A stretch of 64,000 nt of DNA from Candidatus Peregrinibacteria bacterium CG10_big_fil_rev_8_21_14_0_10_36_19 (GCA_002772535.1 PFDP01000014.1:1-64000), one strand, 5' to 3'; positions 40,632 to 49,380 are shown, counted from the first letter of the stretch. Notes: generated by a model from the letters alone, not told the origin. A program made the numbers and translations.

Positions 40632-43229
40632 TTAAGACTTAGTTAATTCAAGCTTTTTGCCTTTTTTGACAATTTTAACCGAATCGCCATCGCTAAACTT
40701 TCCTTCAAGGAACTTTGCAGTCAATGGATCCTCAACTAAATCTTGAATTGCTCGTCTTACAGGTCTTGCACCATACTTAGGATCAAAACCTACCTCAGAG
40801 ATAAAATCAAGTGCCTCTGGGGTTGCCTCAATCTTAATATTTCTGTGGTTAAGTCTTGTTTGTAGGTTGTGTAAGTTCAGCTTAACAATCTCTTTTATGT
40901 TATCGCTTGTTAGTGCGTGGAATACAACAACTTTATCAATACGATTTAAAAATTCTGGTCTAAAATGATCTTTCAAGTCATTCAAAATTTCCTTTTTTGT
41001 GTTATCAAAATCTTTTTCAGCCCTTTCTTGCTCGTTTGCACTCGCAGCAAATCCAATTGGTGCAGCAGAATCAGTAAGACGCTTAGCTCCAATGTTTGAG
41101 GTTAGAACAATTATTGTGTTTCTAAAATCAATTCTTCTACCTTTTGCGTCAGTAAGTTCACCATCTTCAAGGATTTGTAGCAACAAATTAAACACATCTG
41201 GATGAGCCTTTTCAATCTCATCAAACAAAATTACACTATAAGGTTTTCTTCTTACAGCTTCAGTCAATTGACCACCATCTTCATACCCAACATAACCAGC
41301 AGTAGCTCCGACAAGTCTTGAAGTATTATGTCTTTCCATGAACTCACTCATATCTATTTTGATCAGAGCATTTCTGTCATTAAAGACTTCCTCAGCCAAA
41401 CTTTTAACAAGCTCAGTTTTTCCAACTCCAGTTGGCCCCATAAAAATAAATGATCCAATAGGTCTTCTTTCATCAGCAAAGCCAGCTCTAGATCTTCTGA
41501 TAGCCTTTGAAACAGCTTCAATGGCTTCTTCTTGACCAATAATTTTTTCCTTTAACGTATTTTCAAGGCTTTGAAGTTTATCAATGTCATCTTTTACAAG
41601 TTTTGTAACAGGTACTCCTGTCATTGTTGATACTACAACAGCAATATCCTCATCTGTTACTTTTTCTCTCTTCTCTCGTGGAACTTTAATATATTTTTGT
41701 TCTTCGATAAGTTTTAAAACATCCAACTCTTCGTTTCTGTATTCAGCAGCCTTTTCATAATCTTGTTTTGCAACGCAACTCTCTTTTTTCTTAATAATAG
41801 ACTCAAGCCTTTTTTGTAATTTCTTGATTTCTTCGTTGTTTGTCGATGTTTTTATTCTTTTCTTAGCGCTGGCCTCATCAATTAGATCAATAGCTTTATC
41901 AGGTAAAAATCTATCATTCAAATAACGCTTTGAAAGTTTAATAGATGCCTCAAGTGCAGCATCTTCAATGATTAAATTGTGGTGATCCTCAAAAGATTCT
42001 CTTATTCCATATAAAATTTCTAAGGTTTCTTCAGCAGTAGTTTCCTCAACTACGATAGATTGAAATCTTCTTTCAAGAGCAGGATCCTTTTCTATATGTT
42101 TGCGGAATTCAGTTGTAGTTGTTGCACCAATAATTCTAATCAAACCTCTAGATAAAGCAGGTTTTAGAATATTGGCAGCATCTAAACTACCTTCGGCACT
42201 TCCAGCTCCCATAACAGTATGAAGTTCATCAATAAATAGTACTACATTGTCTTGAGAAGATGCTTCATCAATAATTTGTTTAATTCTTTCTTCAAATTCA
42301 CCTCTGTATTTAGTTCCAGCGACAACAGAAGCCATAGAAAGAGAAAGAATTCTCATGTCAGACAAATTATCAGGCACTGCGTCTTTAGCAATTGCGAGAG
42401 CAAGACCCTCACAAACTGCTGTCTTACCAACTCCAGACTCACCAATTAAAACTGGATTGTTTTTAGTTTTGCGAGAAAGAATACTAATCATGCGCTCAAT
42501 CTCTCTAGAACGACCAATAACAGGGTTTATTTTTCCCTTTTTGGCTTCGTCACACATATCTGTCGTAAAGTAGTCTAAAGCGGGAGTACCAGTTTTTTTA
42601 TCTTCAGGCTCCTTCTTTTTAAAATTTTCTTTTGGACCAGTATAACCATCTTTTTGATTGTTCATAACACCTTGAAGTCCAGTAAGAAAAAATTCAATTG
42701 GATTCATCATCTGTCCATTTTTTGGAGTTTGAGTCGCAACATCGGCTGATGAATTATTTTTTGGCACCTGTTTAGCTCTTTCAAAAATATCAAGTATTTG
42801 ATCCTTAACATCCTGAGGTGAAACTTTCATATTCTCAAGAATAACTGTTGCTGCAGTATTGTCTTGCGAAACAAGAGAAAATAATAAGTGTTCAGTACCT
42901 ACAAAAGAATGACCATATTCATGGGCTATTTTTACAGAGTTCTCGATTACTTCTTTTGCAAAACCACTTAAGCCACTAGTGTCATCTGATGTAGATTTTG
43001 GCACATTTGTTCTTCCTACTGTCTTTAAAACTAATTCCACATTATTCAAAGAAACTCCAAAATTTAACAAAATAGAGGAACCTAATGAATTTTCCTGAGC
43101 CAAAATACCCATCAACATATGCTCAGTGCCAACATAAGCCAGCCCAGCATCCTTTGCTCTTTCTTGAGCGATAATTAACGCCCTCTTTGCCTCTTTCGTA
43201 AACTTATTAAAGTGATCAAATTCAGTCAT
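40632..43229 (-). CDS. clpC: ATP-dependent Clp protease ATP-binding subunit ClpC
   Basis: Unfoldase of the ClpCP machine, 865 aa. Clp N-domain double repeat (about 5-145), a linker, AAA1 with Walker A GESGVGKTA near 262, a middle region with a UVR motif (VAKQDYEKAAEYRNEEL near 485) that marks ClpC rather than ClpB, TMTGVPVTKL, and AAA2 with Walker A GPTGVGKTE near 597. A CIRCE element sits over its promoter, so heat-shock control by HrcA is expected. clpP, mcsA/B and ctsR are not in the window. Confidence 0.95.
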   Translation of the reverse strand: MTEFDHFNKFTKEAKRALIIAQERAKDAGLAYVGTEHMLMGILAQENSLGSSILLNFGVSLNNVELVLKTVGRTNVPKSTSDDTSGLSGFAKEVIENSVKIAHEYGHSFVGTEHLLFSLVSQDNTAATVILENMKVSPQDVKDQILDIFERAKQVPKNNSSADVATQTPKNGQMMNPIEFFLTGLQGVMNNQKDGYTGPKENFKKKEPEDKKTGTPALDYFTTDMCDEAKKGKINPVIGRSREIERMISILSRKTKNNPVLIGESGVGKTAVCEGLALAIAKDAVPDNLSDMRILSLSMASVVAGTKYRGEFEERIKQIIDEASSQDNVVLFIDELHTVMGAGSAEGSLDAANILKPALSRGLIRIIGATTTTEFRKHIEKDPALERRFQSIVVEETTAEETLEILYGIRESFEDHHNLIIEDAALEASIKLSKRYLNDRFLPDKAIDLIDEASAKKRIKTSTNNEEIKKLQKRLESIIKKKESCVAKQDYEKAAEYRNEELDVLKLIEEQKYIKVPREKREKVTDEDIAVVVSTMTGVPVTKLVKDDIDKLQSLENTLKEKIIGQEEAIEAVSKAIRRSRAGFADERRPIGSFIFMGPTGVGKTELVKSLAEEVFNDRNALIKIDMSEFMERHNTSRLVGATAGYVGYEDGGQLTEAVRRKPYSVILFDEIEKAHPDVFNLLLQILEDGELTDAKGRRIDFRNTIIVLTSNIGAKRLTDSAAPIGFAASANEQERAEKDFDNTKKEILNDLKDHFRPEFLNRIDKVVVFHALTSDNIKEIVKLNLHNLQTRLNHRNIKIEATPEALDFISEVGFDPKYGARPVRRAIQDLVEDPLTAKFLEGKFSDGDSVKIVKKGKKLELTKS

Positions 43230-43334
43230 TTTGTATTTTTAAAGATATTTTTAAAATCACCACATTTTAGCACATTTTAAGCTGATTTTAAAGTAGCTAT
43301 GCTTTACGGATAACAGAATAATGGTGTACTAAAA

Positions 43335-43361
43335 TTAGCACTCTGTATTATAGAGTGCTAA
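43335..43361 (-). promoter_or_regulatory. CIRCE operator (HrcA binding site) of clpC
   Basis: TTAGCACTC-N9-GAGTGCTAA matches the CIRCE consensus exactly in both arms. The clpC -10 hexamer lies in the 9-bp spacer, so HrcA binding would block the promoter directly. No hrcA, groE or dnaK is visible in the window. Confidence 0.96.
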
Positions 43362-43375
43362 TTAAATCTCGTCAA
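43347..43375 (-). promoter_or_regulatory. Heat-shock promoter of clpC
   Basis: On the minus strand, TTGACG (43375-43370) and TATAAT (43352-43347) are 17 bp apart. The -10 is inside the CIRCE spacer. The leader to the ATG at 43229 is about 110 nt. Confidence 0.9.
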
Positions 43376-43382
43376 ATAAATT

Positions 43383-44588
43383 TTATCGCTCTATGTGTTG
43401 AATGCTTTTAGCAATCGAAACTAAAAGTTTTTCCATGCTAGAAGGTCCACTAACTTCATAAGATTGGCCTTCAACCTTTGTGTAAACTCTTAGCACGGAG
43501 CCAGATGGAACTTTGCTAATTTGCCCTTCTGATACAGAGGAAGAAGCAAGTACATTAAGAGAAATTATTTCTTCACCATCAGCCTCTTCGCTAAATCCAT
43601 AGTGATGTAGTATTCCAGACTTAGAACCTTTAACACCAGTATAATACCAACTAGTAGGGTAGGAAGCCTTAAAATAATATGGCAAACTTTCAAAATGTGT
43701 CATTGAACTTGCGTCCACATCAGATGTGTCGATGGCCGAAGATGTTTTTAATGCTTCATTTGCCTTGTTCACTTCAGAAAGGTCAGTTTCACCTCCATTG
43801 TTTTCATTTACGGTAAATCCAAGAAATCTAAATTCAGCAACCATTTCGTTGAATATTTGTAAATTATCTTCGTCAAAATTTGTTGAAGGGATAAAGGATA
43901 ATTTATAAATCAAACCAGATCTGTAAACATAATAGTCAGCTCTACCAGCATCTTCATCAAATTTCAAAGCGCTCATTTCGTCCTTGCCAATTTTGCTTAA
44001 AAAGGCAGAAAAATTATTCAATGTAGGGAATTTTTCCTCAAAATAAGCCTTCAGTGCGGCATTTTCATCACTATTGGTTGCTTGTGGAGTAAAGTAAAAC
44101 GGTTCCTGGTCTATCATTACATAATCAGATTTTGCTCCTTCTTCTGTACTTGGAGCTACAAAACGCACAAAACCATCGCCTTCTTCAACTTTCCAGTCAG
44201 AATATATCATTGTTTCAAAGCCATAATCCGTATTTTTGTATTCAATAGCGTCGGCCGTTGACCCATGTCCATTCAGGACCTCTAAAACGGTAATTCCAGT
44301 TACTTCAAATACATCATCAGATCCCATTGAGCCATTAAGTTTAACTTTATTGTCTAGATAGTTTTTACCAGATAAATTTAAAGATAAACTTCTTACGGGG
44401 TATTCCATACCATCCTCATCTGTAAGAATGTGAGTTCCTGGCCTTGAGTCGGAATTGGGCTGAGCAGTAATAATACCAGAAATATCAGTAAAATTGGGTT
44501 CGTCCTTGAATTGTGAATTTAAACCACAGCCAGTAGTTAATACAACAGCAGCAAAAACAAAGCTAATCAGCGATGCGAGTTTTTTCAT
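43383..44588 (-). CDS. Lipoprotein of unknown function, 401 aa
   Basis: The N-terminus MKKLASLISFVFAAVVLTTGC is a lipoprotein signal with lipobox LTTG and C21, so the mature protein is anchored on the outer face of the membrane. Residues about 35-110 resemble a small beta domain (DISGIITAQPNSD, YLDNKVKLNGSM, FEVTGITVLEVLNG) with an OB-like feel. The rest holds two similar halves with YPTSWYYTG and YSDWKVEEGD, the pattern of a lipoprotein beta-sandwich repeat. No family name is certain. It stands alone, between ruvB and the clpC regulatory region. Confidence 0.85.
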   Translation of the reverse strand: MKKLASLISFVFAAVVLTTGCGLNSQFKDEPNFTDISGIITAQPNSDSRPGTHILTDEDGMEYPVRSLSLNLSGKNYLDNKVKLNGSMGSDDVFEVTGITVLEVLNGHGSTADAIEYKNTDYGFETMIYSDWKVEEGDGFVRFVAPSTEEGAKSDYVMIDQEPFYFTPQATNSDENAALKAYFEEKFPTLNNFSAFLSKIGKDEMSALKFDEDAGRADYYVYRSGLIYKLSFIPSTNFDEDNLQIFNEMVAEFRFLGFTVNENNGGETDLSEVNKANEALKTSSAIDTSDVDASSMTHFESLPYYFKASYPTSWYYTGVKGSKSGILHHYGFSEEADGEEIISLNVLASSSVSEGQISKVPSGSVLRVYTKVEGQSYEVSGPSSMEKLLVSIAKSIQHIER

Positions 44589-44614
44589 GAATAGAAAAGG
44601 TTATATACAAGTAC

Positions 44615-44643
44615 ATTATAGTAATTTTCCTTTAAAAAATCAA
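44615..44643 (-). promoter_or_regulatory. Promoter of the lipoprotein gene
   Basis: On the minus strand, TTGATT (44643-44638) and TATAAT (44620-44615) are 17 bp apart. The -35 overlaps the ruvB stop codon. Confidence 0.75.
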
Positions 44644-45650
44644 AACTTTCCCAAATGCTTATATGCTCTTTCGGTAGCAATGCGTCCACTGTGGGTACGT
44701 TTCAAGAAGCCAAGTTTAATCAAAAATGGTTCATATATATCCTCAATTGTGGACTGTTCCTCACTTATAGCCGCAGATAAAGTATTTAAACCAACAGGAC
44801 CACCTTTAAATTTATCGATAATAACTGCCAAAATTTCTCTATCAACTTGGTCAAGACCAAGGCCATCAACTCCCATAGCATTAAGTGCATCAGATACAAC
44901 TATTTCATCGATTATCGAATTATTTCTAACATCAGCAAAGTCCCTAACTCTTTTTAGTAATCTGTTTGCGATACGAGGAGTTTGTCTGGCGGAGCGGGCA
45001 ATTAAATGAGCAATATGTTCTTGAAGATTGCAATTTAAAAGTCCAGCAGATCTCATTACAATGTCTCTCACATCTTCATCACTATAAAAATCTAGCTTAA
45101 AAAGGCTACCAAATCTGCTTCTAAGCGGAGCAGAGAGCATGCTTATTTTTGTTGTGGCTCCGATTAAAGTAAATTTAGGAAGATTTATCCTCATGTTTCT
45201 CGCAGAGGGACCTTTACCAATTATTATATCAATTCCAAAATCCTCCATTGCTGTATACAAAACCTCTTCCACAACTGGTTTTAATCTATGAATTTCATCA
45301 ATAAACAAAATATCTCCTTCTTCAAGATTAGAGATTATAGAGGCTATATCTCCCTGCTTTTCTAAGGCAGGGCCAGAAGTTATCTTAATATTCACACCTG
45401 CTTCATTTGCAATAACATTTGCAAGTGTAGTTTTACCCAGTCCAGGAGCACCATGGAGTAAAATATGGTCTAAGTATTCACCTCTACCTTTTGCTGCTTG
45501 AATTGCAATTTGCAGATTGTCCTTAAGTGAGCTCTGTCCAATGTACTCGTGAAAAAGCTTAGGCCTTAGAGCATTTTCAAACTGTGAAATATCCTTACCA
45601 GCAGTGGGGGATATAACTCTTTCCAAATTTTCTGCTTCACTTTCTATCAT
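44640..45650 (-). CDS. ruvB: Holliday junction branch-migration helicase RuvB
   Basis: AAA+ motor that drives branch migration with RuvA. The 336-aa protein has LRPKLFHEYIGQ, Walker A HGAPGLGKTTLANVIA (G67-T74), LFIDEIHRL (Walker B), GATTKISMLSAPLRSRFG (sensor 1 and Arg finger) and the C-terminal winged helix (GGPVGLNTLSAAI). Length is normal. Its ATG overlaps the PH-domain gene's TGA (ATGA), so the two are co-translated. ruvA and ruvC are not in the window. Confidence 0.98.
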   Translation of the reverse strand: MIESEAENLERVISPTAGKDISQFENALRPKLFHEYIGQSSLKDNLQIAIQAAKGRGEYLDHILLHGAPGLGKTTLANVIANEAGVNIKITSGPALEKQGDIASIISNLEEGDILFIDEIHRLKPVVEEVLYTAMEDFGIDIIIGKGPSARNMRINLPKFTLIGATTKISMLSAPLRSRFGSLFKLDFYSDEDVRDIVMRSAGLLNCNLQEHIAHLIARSARQTPRIANRLLKRVRDFADVRNNSIIDEIVVSDALNAMGVDGLGLDQVDREILAVIIDKFKGGPVGLNTLSAAISEEQSTIEDIYEPFLIKLGFLKRTHSGRIATERAYKHLGKF

Positions 45651-46129
45651 GTATTTCCCTTTATGTGATAAATATAAGCTCTAATTCCTTCTGGGTCAGG
45701 AGCGTTATCAAAAAATATAGTAATATGAGAAGAGGATGTATCAATCTTCAAACTCCCATAATCAAAAAAATTCAAGCTAGCCAGAAAACCATTTTCATGA
45801 GTATGAATATCTTGAATGTCATCTAGTAAAGCCTCAGATTCATCTCTTACAGTTAAATATTTCCAGTTAATAAAAATAACACGCTTATTAGTTACAATTA
45901 ATTTATCAAGCCAGTAAACTAAAGTTATATATATTGAAACTAAAGCAAAAAGAAAAAATATAAACATATGAACTGCAACATATGTAGATTGCGAAATGGA
46001 TGATCTAAAAAGAAAAGTTAAAAAGAAAAATGGGAATGCACCAAGCAAAACTTGAAACAATTTTGACAAATAGGGAGTGAAATGATGTCTGTAAACCTTT
46101 AATGTTCTTTCGCCTTCACGTAAATCCAT
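45647..46129 (-). CDS. Membrane protein with bacterial PH domain, 160 aa
   Basis: Residues about 20-42 (LSKLFQVLLGAFPFFFLTFLF) and 50-74 (VAVHMFIFFLFALVSIYITLVYW, two parts) are membrane spans. The C-terminal part is a bPH_2 (YdbS-like) domain: KLIVTNKRVIFINWKY, the family's TNKRv signature, then DDIQDIHTHENGFLASLNFFDYG. Topology suggests a cytoplasmic PH domain. Function is unknown for the family. The link to ruvB is positional only. Confidence 0.88.
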   Translation of the reverse strand: MDLREGERTLKVYRHHFTPYLSKLFQVLLGAFPFFFLTFLFRSSISQSTYVAVHMFIFFLFALVSIYITLVYWLDKLIVTNKRVIFINWKYLTVRDESEALLDDIQDIHTHENGFLASLNFFDYGSLKIDTSSSHITIFFDNAPDPEGIRAYIYHIKGNT

Positions 46130-46138
46130 AATATTTGT

Positions 46139-46168
46139 AGTATATAGTTAATCCTATCATTATTCTAA
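46139..46168 (-). promoter_or_regulatory. Possible promoter of the PH-domain/ruvB pair
   Basis: On the minus strand, TTAGAA (46168-46163) and TATACT (46144-46139) are 18 bp apart. The leader would be only a few nucleotides. Confidence 0.35.
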
Positions 46169-46171
46169 CCT

Positions 46172-46885
46172 ATGAAAAACTATTTTCAAGCGCCATGGTC
46201 TCTAAGGCAGTTATTCTACACATTTTTAACTCTCATAGTTTTAGGAGTAATCACTATATGGATTGGACATAGTATTATAGAGTACAAAAATTACAACAAG
46301 GATGGTTTAGGTGTAATTATATTAAGTTTTCTTATCCAGTGGATAGTGATTGGGTTTTCGTTTTTTCTCTTTAGTCCTAAAAAGAGTTTGAAATTAAAGT
46401 ACTGGCTAATAAATAAAGTTCCTGCCTTAATAACTTTAAAAACAATTGTAAAAAGTTACCTGTTGTACTTTGGCATTATGTTTACAATTTTGTTGGTAAT
46501 GCAGATTACTGGCATCAAAATACCAGGATTTCAACCTCAAGATGATTTATTTAATCTTGGAAATAGCACCACTCTTTCTTTAATCGCACTAGGTTTTATA
46601 ATTGCAATAATAGCTCCAGTATTTGAAGAGATTTTTTTTAGAGGTTTTGTGCTACAAACATTAGTAGATAGAATAGGCGTAAGGTGGGGGAATGTTGTTA
46701 CGGCTGGTGTATTTGCAATTTTTCATATGCAACCACAGGCATTTTTCCCACTTTTCATAATAGGGTTAATTATTAACAACATAGCAATTAAAAACAAAAG
46801 TATAATTCCCTCCATTGCATTTCACTGTTTTAACAATACGCTAGCATTCTCCCTACAAGTTCTTATATCAAAAAATCTCCTTTAG
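46172..46885 (+). CDS. CPBP-family intramembrane metalloprotease, 237 aa
   Basis: Rce1/CAAX-protease-like membrane enzyme. Motif 1 APVFEEIFFRGF supplies E152, E153 and R157, motif 2 FAIFHMQ supplies H near 184, and motif 3 FHCFNNT supplies H and N near 217. Six or so membrane helices are visible (for example LRQLFYTFLTLIVLGVITIW and YFGIMFTILLVMQIT). In other bacteria such proteins process peptides or act in bacteriocin immunity; the substrate here is unknown. It is a stand-alone gene between the divergent PH/ruvB pair and tRNA-Arg. Confidence 0.93.
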   Translation: MKNYFQAPWSLRQLFYTFLTLIVLGVITIWIGHSIIEYKNYNKDGLGVIILSFLIQWIVIGFSFFLFSPKKSLKLKYWLINKVPALITLKTIVKSYLLYFGIMFTILLVMQITGIKIPGFQPQDDLFNLGNSTTLSLIALGFIIAIIAPVFEEIFFRGFVLQTLVDRIGVRWGNVVTAGVFAIFHMQPQAFFPLFIIGLIINNIAIKNKSIIPSIAFHCFNNTLAFSLQVLISKNLL

Positions 46886-46887
46886 TC

Positions 46888-46916
46888 TTGCGAAAAAGAT
46901 TCATCAAAGGTATAAA
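46888..46916 (+). promoter_or_regulatory. Promoter of tRNA-Arg
   Basis: TTGCGA (46888-46893) and TATAAA (46911-46916) are 17 bp apart. It starts 2 bp after the protease stop codon and 20 bp before the tRNA. Confidence 0.7.
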
Positions 46917-46936
46917 GAATATCGTACAAATCACTG

Positions 46937-47013
46937 GCCCGAGTAGCTCAGCTGGATAGAGCAGCGCCCTTCTAAGGCGAAGGTCACAGGTTCGAATCCT
47001 GTCTCGGGCACCA
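46937..47013 (+). tRNA. tRNA-Arg (anticodon UCU) with encoded CCA
   Basis: Acceptor GCCCGAG/CTCGGGC, D arm GCTC...GAGC, anticodon loop CTTCTAA with TCT at the anticodon, T arm ACAGG-TTCGAAT-CCTGT, discriminator A and encoded CCA. The top anticodon-stem pair (G27-A43) is mismatched, the only blemish. Reads AGA and AGG. Part of its 3' half recurs 183 bp downstream. Confidence 0.95.
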
Positions 47014-47014
47014 T
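46996..47014. repeat. 19-bp tRNA-Arg tail repeat, copy 1
   Basis: The tRNA's T-loop end, acceptor strand and CCA (ATCCTGTCTCGGGCACCAT) recur exactly at 47179-47197. Confidence 0.95.
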
Positions 47015-47025
47015 AAAAAAGTGGA

Positions 47026-47052
47026 CTCACCAAAAAGTGAGAACAGTTTTTT
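47026..47052 (+). terminator. Likely terminator of tRNA-Arg
   Basis: CTCAC (47026-47030) pairs with GTGAG (47037-47041) over a 6-nt A-rich loop. A T6 run at 47047-47052 follows after 5 nt. The stem is short, so strength is uncertain. Confidence 0.5.
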
Positions 47053-47094
47053 AAATTACCTTCATGCAAGATGAGAACCGACAGTTGCACAGCA

Positions 47095-47197
47095 ACAGGT
47101 TCGATTCGAAAAACGAAACGAAGTGAGTATTTGAGAACTCGATCCCGCACCCGCCAAAGGCGGGGAGGACGGAAGAGTATCCTGTCTCGGGCACCAT
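47095..47197. repeat. Interrupted second copy of the tRNA-Arg T arm and tail
   Basis: ACAGGTTCGA (47095-47104) copies the tRNA's T-stem 5' side and loop. The exact remainder, 19 bp, appears at 47179-47197 after a 74-bp insert. Joined, the two pieces restore the tRNA-Arg T arm, acceptor strand and CCA. No 5' half of a tRNA is present upstream. The insert contains CCCGC-rich hairpin sequence (CCCGC...GCGGG). This looks like a tRNA remnant split by an insertion or the scar of an excised element. Confidence 0.75.
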
Positions 47198-47203
47198 TTA
47201 AAG

Positions 47204-47851
47204 TTACTCACCATCTTCCTCCAAAGGAGTGAACTTGGCAAACCACTCAGTCGAATAAGAGTCTCCTCTTGTGGTCATAGAATAGCTAGAAGTCTCTCTT
47301 GAGTAAAAATCTACCCGCCAACCAGCTCTAGCTGCAATTACGCCTAGCATGGTTTCATTCTCAAACAATTTTGGTTGATTTGGTATTTCAGTTGGCACTC
47401 TAGAACCAAAACCGTGCCATTCAGGATTCCTAACCATTCTATTAAACATACTGTATACTCTAGCATCATGAACTCTAACAGTTCCACCTTCAGCAGTAAT
47501 AGTACCTTCAGTAACTCCAGCAGATAACTGCTTGCTTAACCATTCACTTAAAATGTTCCAATTTGCATTTAATGATTCAAATCTTCCCCGATCTTTTTCA
47601 GCATCTCTTTTAGCCTTAAGAAAGGCAGGATTTGGTAATTCGCCATCCTGTAATACAGGGGCATCAACTAGAATATTTTGAACCAATCCATTCTGAGCCG
47701 CTTCCAAAAACGGATCAAAGGTTTTTCTGCTTTCCGCAATTAGTGCATCAATTTTATTTCTTAACTCCAAGTCCGCTCTTTCCTCTTCAAGTCTTCTTTT
47801 TTCTGCAATTTCCACACGCACACCGTCAAAATTCAATATATCTTTTGCCAT
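47204..47851 (-). CDS. Protein of unknown function, 215 aa
   Basis: No family is recognised. Residues 1-75 are helical and charged (EIAEKRRLEEERADLELRNK). The C-terminal half (about 130-215) is beta-rich and aromatic (YSMFNRMVRNPEWHGFGSR, GWRVDFYSRETSSYSM). No signal peptide. It is a single gene, ending just beyond the tRNA-Arg remnant. Composition is like the unknown proteins at 2083-5940, to which it may be related in function (weak inference). Confidence 0.75.
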   Translation of the reverse strand: MAKDILNFDGVRVEIAEKRRLEEERADLELRNKIDALIAESRKTFDPFLEAAQNGLVQNILVDAPVLQDGELPNPAFLKAKRDAEKDRGRFESLNANWNILSEWLSKQLSAGVTEGTITAEGGTVRVHDARVYSMFNRMVRNPEWHGFGSRVPTEIPNQPKLFENETMLGVIAARAGWRVDFYSRETSSYSMTTRGDSYSTEWFAKFTPLEEDGE

Positions 47852-47878
47852 AAAAATGAATTAAAAATAAGACACAAA

Positions 47879-47905
47879 AATATACCAGACCAAACCTTGT
47901 GTCAA
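47879..47905 (-). promoter_or_regulatory. Possible extended -10 promoter of the 215-aa gene
   Basis: On the minus strand, TTGACA (47905-47900) and TATATT (47884-47879) are only 15 bp apart, but TGG before the -10 supplies an extended -10. GACACAA/TTGTGTC (47871-47877 and 47897-47903) forms an inverted repeat across the promoter and could be an operator. Confidence 0.45.
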
Positions 47906-47918
47906 ATAAATAAGCGTA

Positions 47919-49379
47919 CTATTTAGCAATCAGAACTTGTGAACTACCATTCATTGGTAAGTATTCAGGGCCGCTCCAATCTCCAATACCGTTGTTAGAG
48001 AGATCAGACCAAATCAATGGCGTTTTTAAAGATTTGCCACTCGCATCAATCTTCGTATTAAGTTCTAAAATTTCTCCATCGCTAAGGCTTTTTACAACAT
48101 TTGCAAAAATAAAATCACTTACCAAAGACCAATCCTGATAATTGATTGTTGTGATAATAAAATCATCAGCCTCAGAATTTAAAACATCAGCTCTAAGTTC
48201 TAAGGTACCAGTTAAACCTTTTGGTAATATTAATGGCTCAGCAAATGCACAAACAATTTTTCCACTTTTCATATATTCACCATCCTCAAAATTAGAGTTT
48301 TTTCCTCCATCAGAGCAGAAATCAACGACAGTGGTTGCATCTACAGGACTTAGCATCTTTATAATTTGACCATTTTGATCATGAAGAGTGACATTTCTTA
48401 AATCAAGCTTTTTAAGAACACCAGCATCTTTTGATTGCAGAGAAAAAGATATTTTCCTTAAACCTATATCGCCAGCTTTATCAACTGAGACTGGGACTGG
48501 GAAAAGTACATTTTTACCATCTACAAGAGTTTTTTCGGGAATGCTGCCACCTGTTGCAAAATATGATTTTTTAAACAAATTGGATGAAGCCAAAGGGTAA
48601 TCACTAGAACCATTTTCTGCATAAATCTTACCACTTGTATTTACAGAGGTAATTTGGTCAAGAAAAAATCGGTCTAATGTTCCATATTTAGCACCGTCAA
48701 TAACTGAGTTATATTCGGCCATTAAATTAAAATCTACATCCTCACCTTTTTTCAAAGAAACGGACAAGTTATCAAACACTACAAAATCTCCACTAAATTT
48801 TACAGATGCCAGTTTTTTATCAATCTTGTTTTTATAAAGTATAAGATCAAAATTCTTAAAATTACCCTTATTTCCTTTTAAGCCATTAAATAAATTACTC
48901 CATTTGAAAACAATTTTTGTGATTTTTATATCATCTAGGGCTAAAACATTAACAACACCAAAACTGCTTTTATCACCCACAACCACAATATAGTATCCAC
49001 CCTTTTCACCAACATTACTTTCAGTTAATTTTGACACCTTTTCACATGGATCAACTTCCGCTGTTGACGAATAATTTCTAGGCTTTACAGGATAAGGATT
49101 GTTGTAACAAGGAACAGGAGGTGCAGCTTCCCCTGGCTTTGCCTCATCAGCAAAAGGTAATCTACGTGAGCTAGTTTCATCTCTCTTTAAAAAATCAAAA
49201 ACGTTATAAGCTTTTGGGGCTGTATCAACTTTTTCTCTTGGAATGTTTACCTCAGATCTTGGGTTAAGATTCAGATTACGAGCTACTCTTCCTTGCAGAA
49301 AAGAGCCGTTACCAAATGCCAAAAAACCAATTGATAAAAGCACAGCAGTAATCAGTAGAATATTAAAGATTTTTTTCAT
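47919..49379 (-). CDS. Secreted or membrane-anchored protein of unknown function, 486 aa
   Basis: The N-terminus KKIFNILLITAVLLSIGFLAFG is a signal peptide or anchor. The remainder is predicted beta-rich and extracellular, with several Ig/jelly-roll-like stretches (KIVFKWSNLFNGLKGN, VVFDNLSVSLKKGEDVDFNLMAEYN, LILPKGLTGTLELRADVLN). The last pattern is like domains found beside fasciclin or type IV pilus proteins, but I cannot name the family. It starts 1 bp after the M23-SLH gene and is probably co-transcribed, suggesting a joint role at the cell surface. Confidence 0.85.
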   Translation of the reverse strand: MKKIFNILLITAVLLSIGFLAFGNGSFLQGRVARNLNLNPRSEVNIPREKVDTAPKAYNVFDFLKRDETSSRRLPFADEAKPGEAAPPVPCYNNPYPVKPRNYSSTAEVDPCEKVSKLTESNVGEKGGYYIVVVGDKSSFGVVNVLALDDIKITKIVFKWSNLFNGLKGNKGNFKNFDLILYKNKIDKKLASVKFSGDFVVFDNLSVSLKKGEDVDFNLMAEYNSVIDGAKYGTLDRFFLDQITSVNTSGKIYAENGSSDYPLASSNLFKKSYFATGGSIPEKTLVDGKNVLFPVPVSVDKAGDIGLRKISFSLQSKDAGVLKKLDLRNVTLHDQNGQIIKMLSPVDATTVVDFCSDGGKNSNFEDGEYMKSGKIVCAFAEPLILPKGLTGTLELRADVLNSEADDFIITTINYQDWSLVSDFIFANVVKSLSDGEILELNTKIDASGKSLKTPLIWSDLSNNGIGDWSGPEYLPMNGSSQVLIAK

Positions 49380-49380
49380 A

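Noticed and set aside
46863-47150. 95-aa minus-strand frame across tRNA-Arg
   Set aside because: It crosses a clear tRNA gene; peptide RDRIRTCDLRLRRALLYPAEL is the well-known spurious translation of tRNA-like sequence.
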